NCBI RefSeq assembly: GCF_021173085.1
Contig: NZ_CP076413.1
Location: forward strand, 2,728,001 to 2,792,000
Length of the DNA stretch: 64,000 nucleotides
Reading direction: 5' to 3'
Source: Ralstonia wenshanensis
GTDB lineage: Bacteria; Pseudomonadota; Gammaproteobacteria; Burkholderiales; Burkholderiaceae
Below, piece by piece: positions 63,512 to 64,000 of this stretch; position 1 is the stretch's first letter, and the number at the start of each line of letters is the position of its first letter. The position numbers and the translations under genes are program-made. Below the pieces are notes generated by a model. It searched no databases. It had not been told where the DNA came from and saw only the letters and a list, made by a program, of their open reading frames with translations.

Positions 63512-63940
63512 TCAAAAGGAGAAATTCTTGAGGGCGTCGGGCATGCCTTGCGCCATGGCGGCTTGCTCCTTCGCGGTGTACGTGGCGGCGTCCCAGACTT
63601 CGAAGTGGCTGCCCATGCCGAGCAGCATCACGTCACGTTCAAGAGAGGCAGCCGTGCGCAGTTCTGGGGTGATGAGGACGCGGCCGGCGGTATCGAGTTC
63701 GACATCGGCGGCGCTGCCCAGGAAGATCCGTTTCCACCAGTGGGCTTCCATCGGCAGCGCAGCGATGCGCTCGCGAAAGCGTTCCCACTCGGGGCGCGGA
63801 AACAGCATGAGGCAACCGTCCGGGTGCTTGGTCACAGTCACCCGGCCCTCGGCCTGCAGCTGGAGCGCTTCGCGGTGCCGCGACGGAATGGACATCCGCC
63901 CTTTGGCATCCAGCGTCAGCGCCGACGCACCCTGGAACAC
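63512..63940 (-). CDS. mraZ: Transcriptional regulator MraZ
   Basis: 142 residues from a GTG start at 63938-63940. Two AbrB-like halves ([22 protein letters not shown] and [14 protein letters not shown]) build the ring-shaped DNA-binding protein that represses the dcw promoter. It is the first gene of the cluster. GGAGAG lies 12-16 nt before the GTG. Confidence 0.96.
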   Translation of the reverse strand: MFQGASALTLDAKGRMSIPSRHREALQLQAEGRVTVTKHPDGCLMLFPRPEWERFRERIAALPMEAHWWKRIFLGSAADVELDTAGRVLITPELRTAASLERDVMLLGMGSHFEVWDAATYTAKEQAAMAQGMPDALKNFSF

Positions 63941-64000
63941 GTTGGTTTCTCTCTCCGTGCGGCGACTTGATCGCCACTTACCTTGCCGTCAACTGGCCCC
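63941..64000 (-). promoter_or_regulatory. Start of the dcw upstream region
   Basis: Only 60 bp are in the window. On the minus strand AAGTGGCGATC and AAGTCGCCGCA follow each other in direct orientation and might be part of the repeated MraZ operator, whose E. coli form is a set of TGGGN repeats. Promoter hexamers are not clear, so the main promoter may be further out. Confidence 0.3.

Overview
The window is high-GC chromosomal DNA of a betaproteobacterium. Gene order, protein wording and codon bias fit Burkholderiales, most likely Ralstonia (R. pickettii group); this is inferred from recognised families, not from a database search. Coding density is high. I see no insertion sequence, integrase, phage gene or CRISPR array.

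Layout. 1-6.2 kb: the end of an EamA-type exporter, a DUF2817 peptidase-like gene, and nrdB/nrdA (class Ia ribonucleotide reductase) read leftward below a pair of NrdR-type operator boxes. 6.6-11.1 kb: a rightward group of exported phosphoesterase-related genes, namely a LamG-tailed phosphodiesterase-like lipoprotein, a tiny lipoprotein and a Tat-exported phospholipase C. 11.3-11.6 kb: a non-coding 42-bp tandem array lying between convergent genes. 11.6-17.2 kb: ampD, a PilR/PilS two-component pair, a small zinc-ribbon-like membrane protein and a CcsA-like membrane protein, all leftward. 17.3-19.4 kb: ffh and hpt, rightward. 19.4-23.5 kb: proS, a lytic transglycosylase, a prolyl-4-hydroxylase-like dioxygenase and marC, leftward. 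23.7-25.0 kb: rppH and a CNP1-like lipoprotein. 25.1-28.2 kb: rplU-rpmA, obgE and proB, leftward. 28.5-36.9 kb: ispB, tRNA-Pro(CGG), a CorC/HlyC transporter, pilB-pilC-pilD, coaE, zapD and yacG, rightward. 36.9-43.6 kb: an M23 endopeptidase, secA, argJ, a DUF815 ATPase and mutT, leftward. dciA (rightward) faces lpxC across a shared terminator.

45.4-64 kb: a peroxiredoxin gene, then the complete division and cell wall (dcw) cluster read leftward from the right edge: mraZ-rsmH-ftsL-ftsI-murE-murF-mraY-murD-ftsW-murG-murC-ddlB-ftsQ-ftsA-ftsZ. Eight of its junctions are 4-bp start/stop overlaps, which implies strong translational coupling. Together these genes make UDP-MurNAc-pentapeptide (MurC to MurF, Ddl), lipid I and II (MraY, MurG), and the divisome (FtsL, FtsI, FtsW, FtsQ, FtsA, FtsZ). 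ZapD, AmpD, the M23 endopeptidase and the lytic transglycosylase elsewhere in the window feed the same process.

The window is mainly core housekeeping. The least explained elements are the 42-bp palindromic tandem array at 11.3-11.6 kb, the exported phosphoesterase cluster beside it, inverted repeats in the secA and lpxC upstream regions, and a gene-free interval after ftsZ that ends in a strong terminator.
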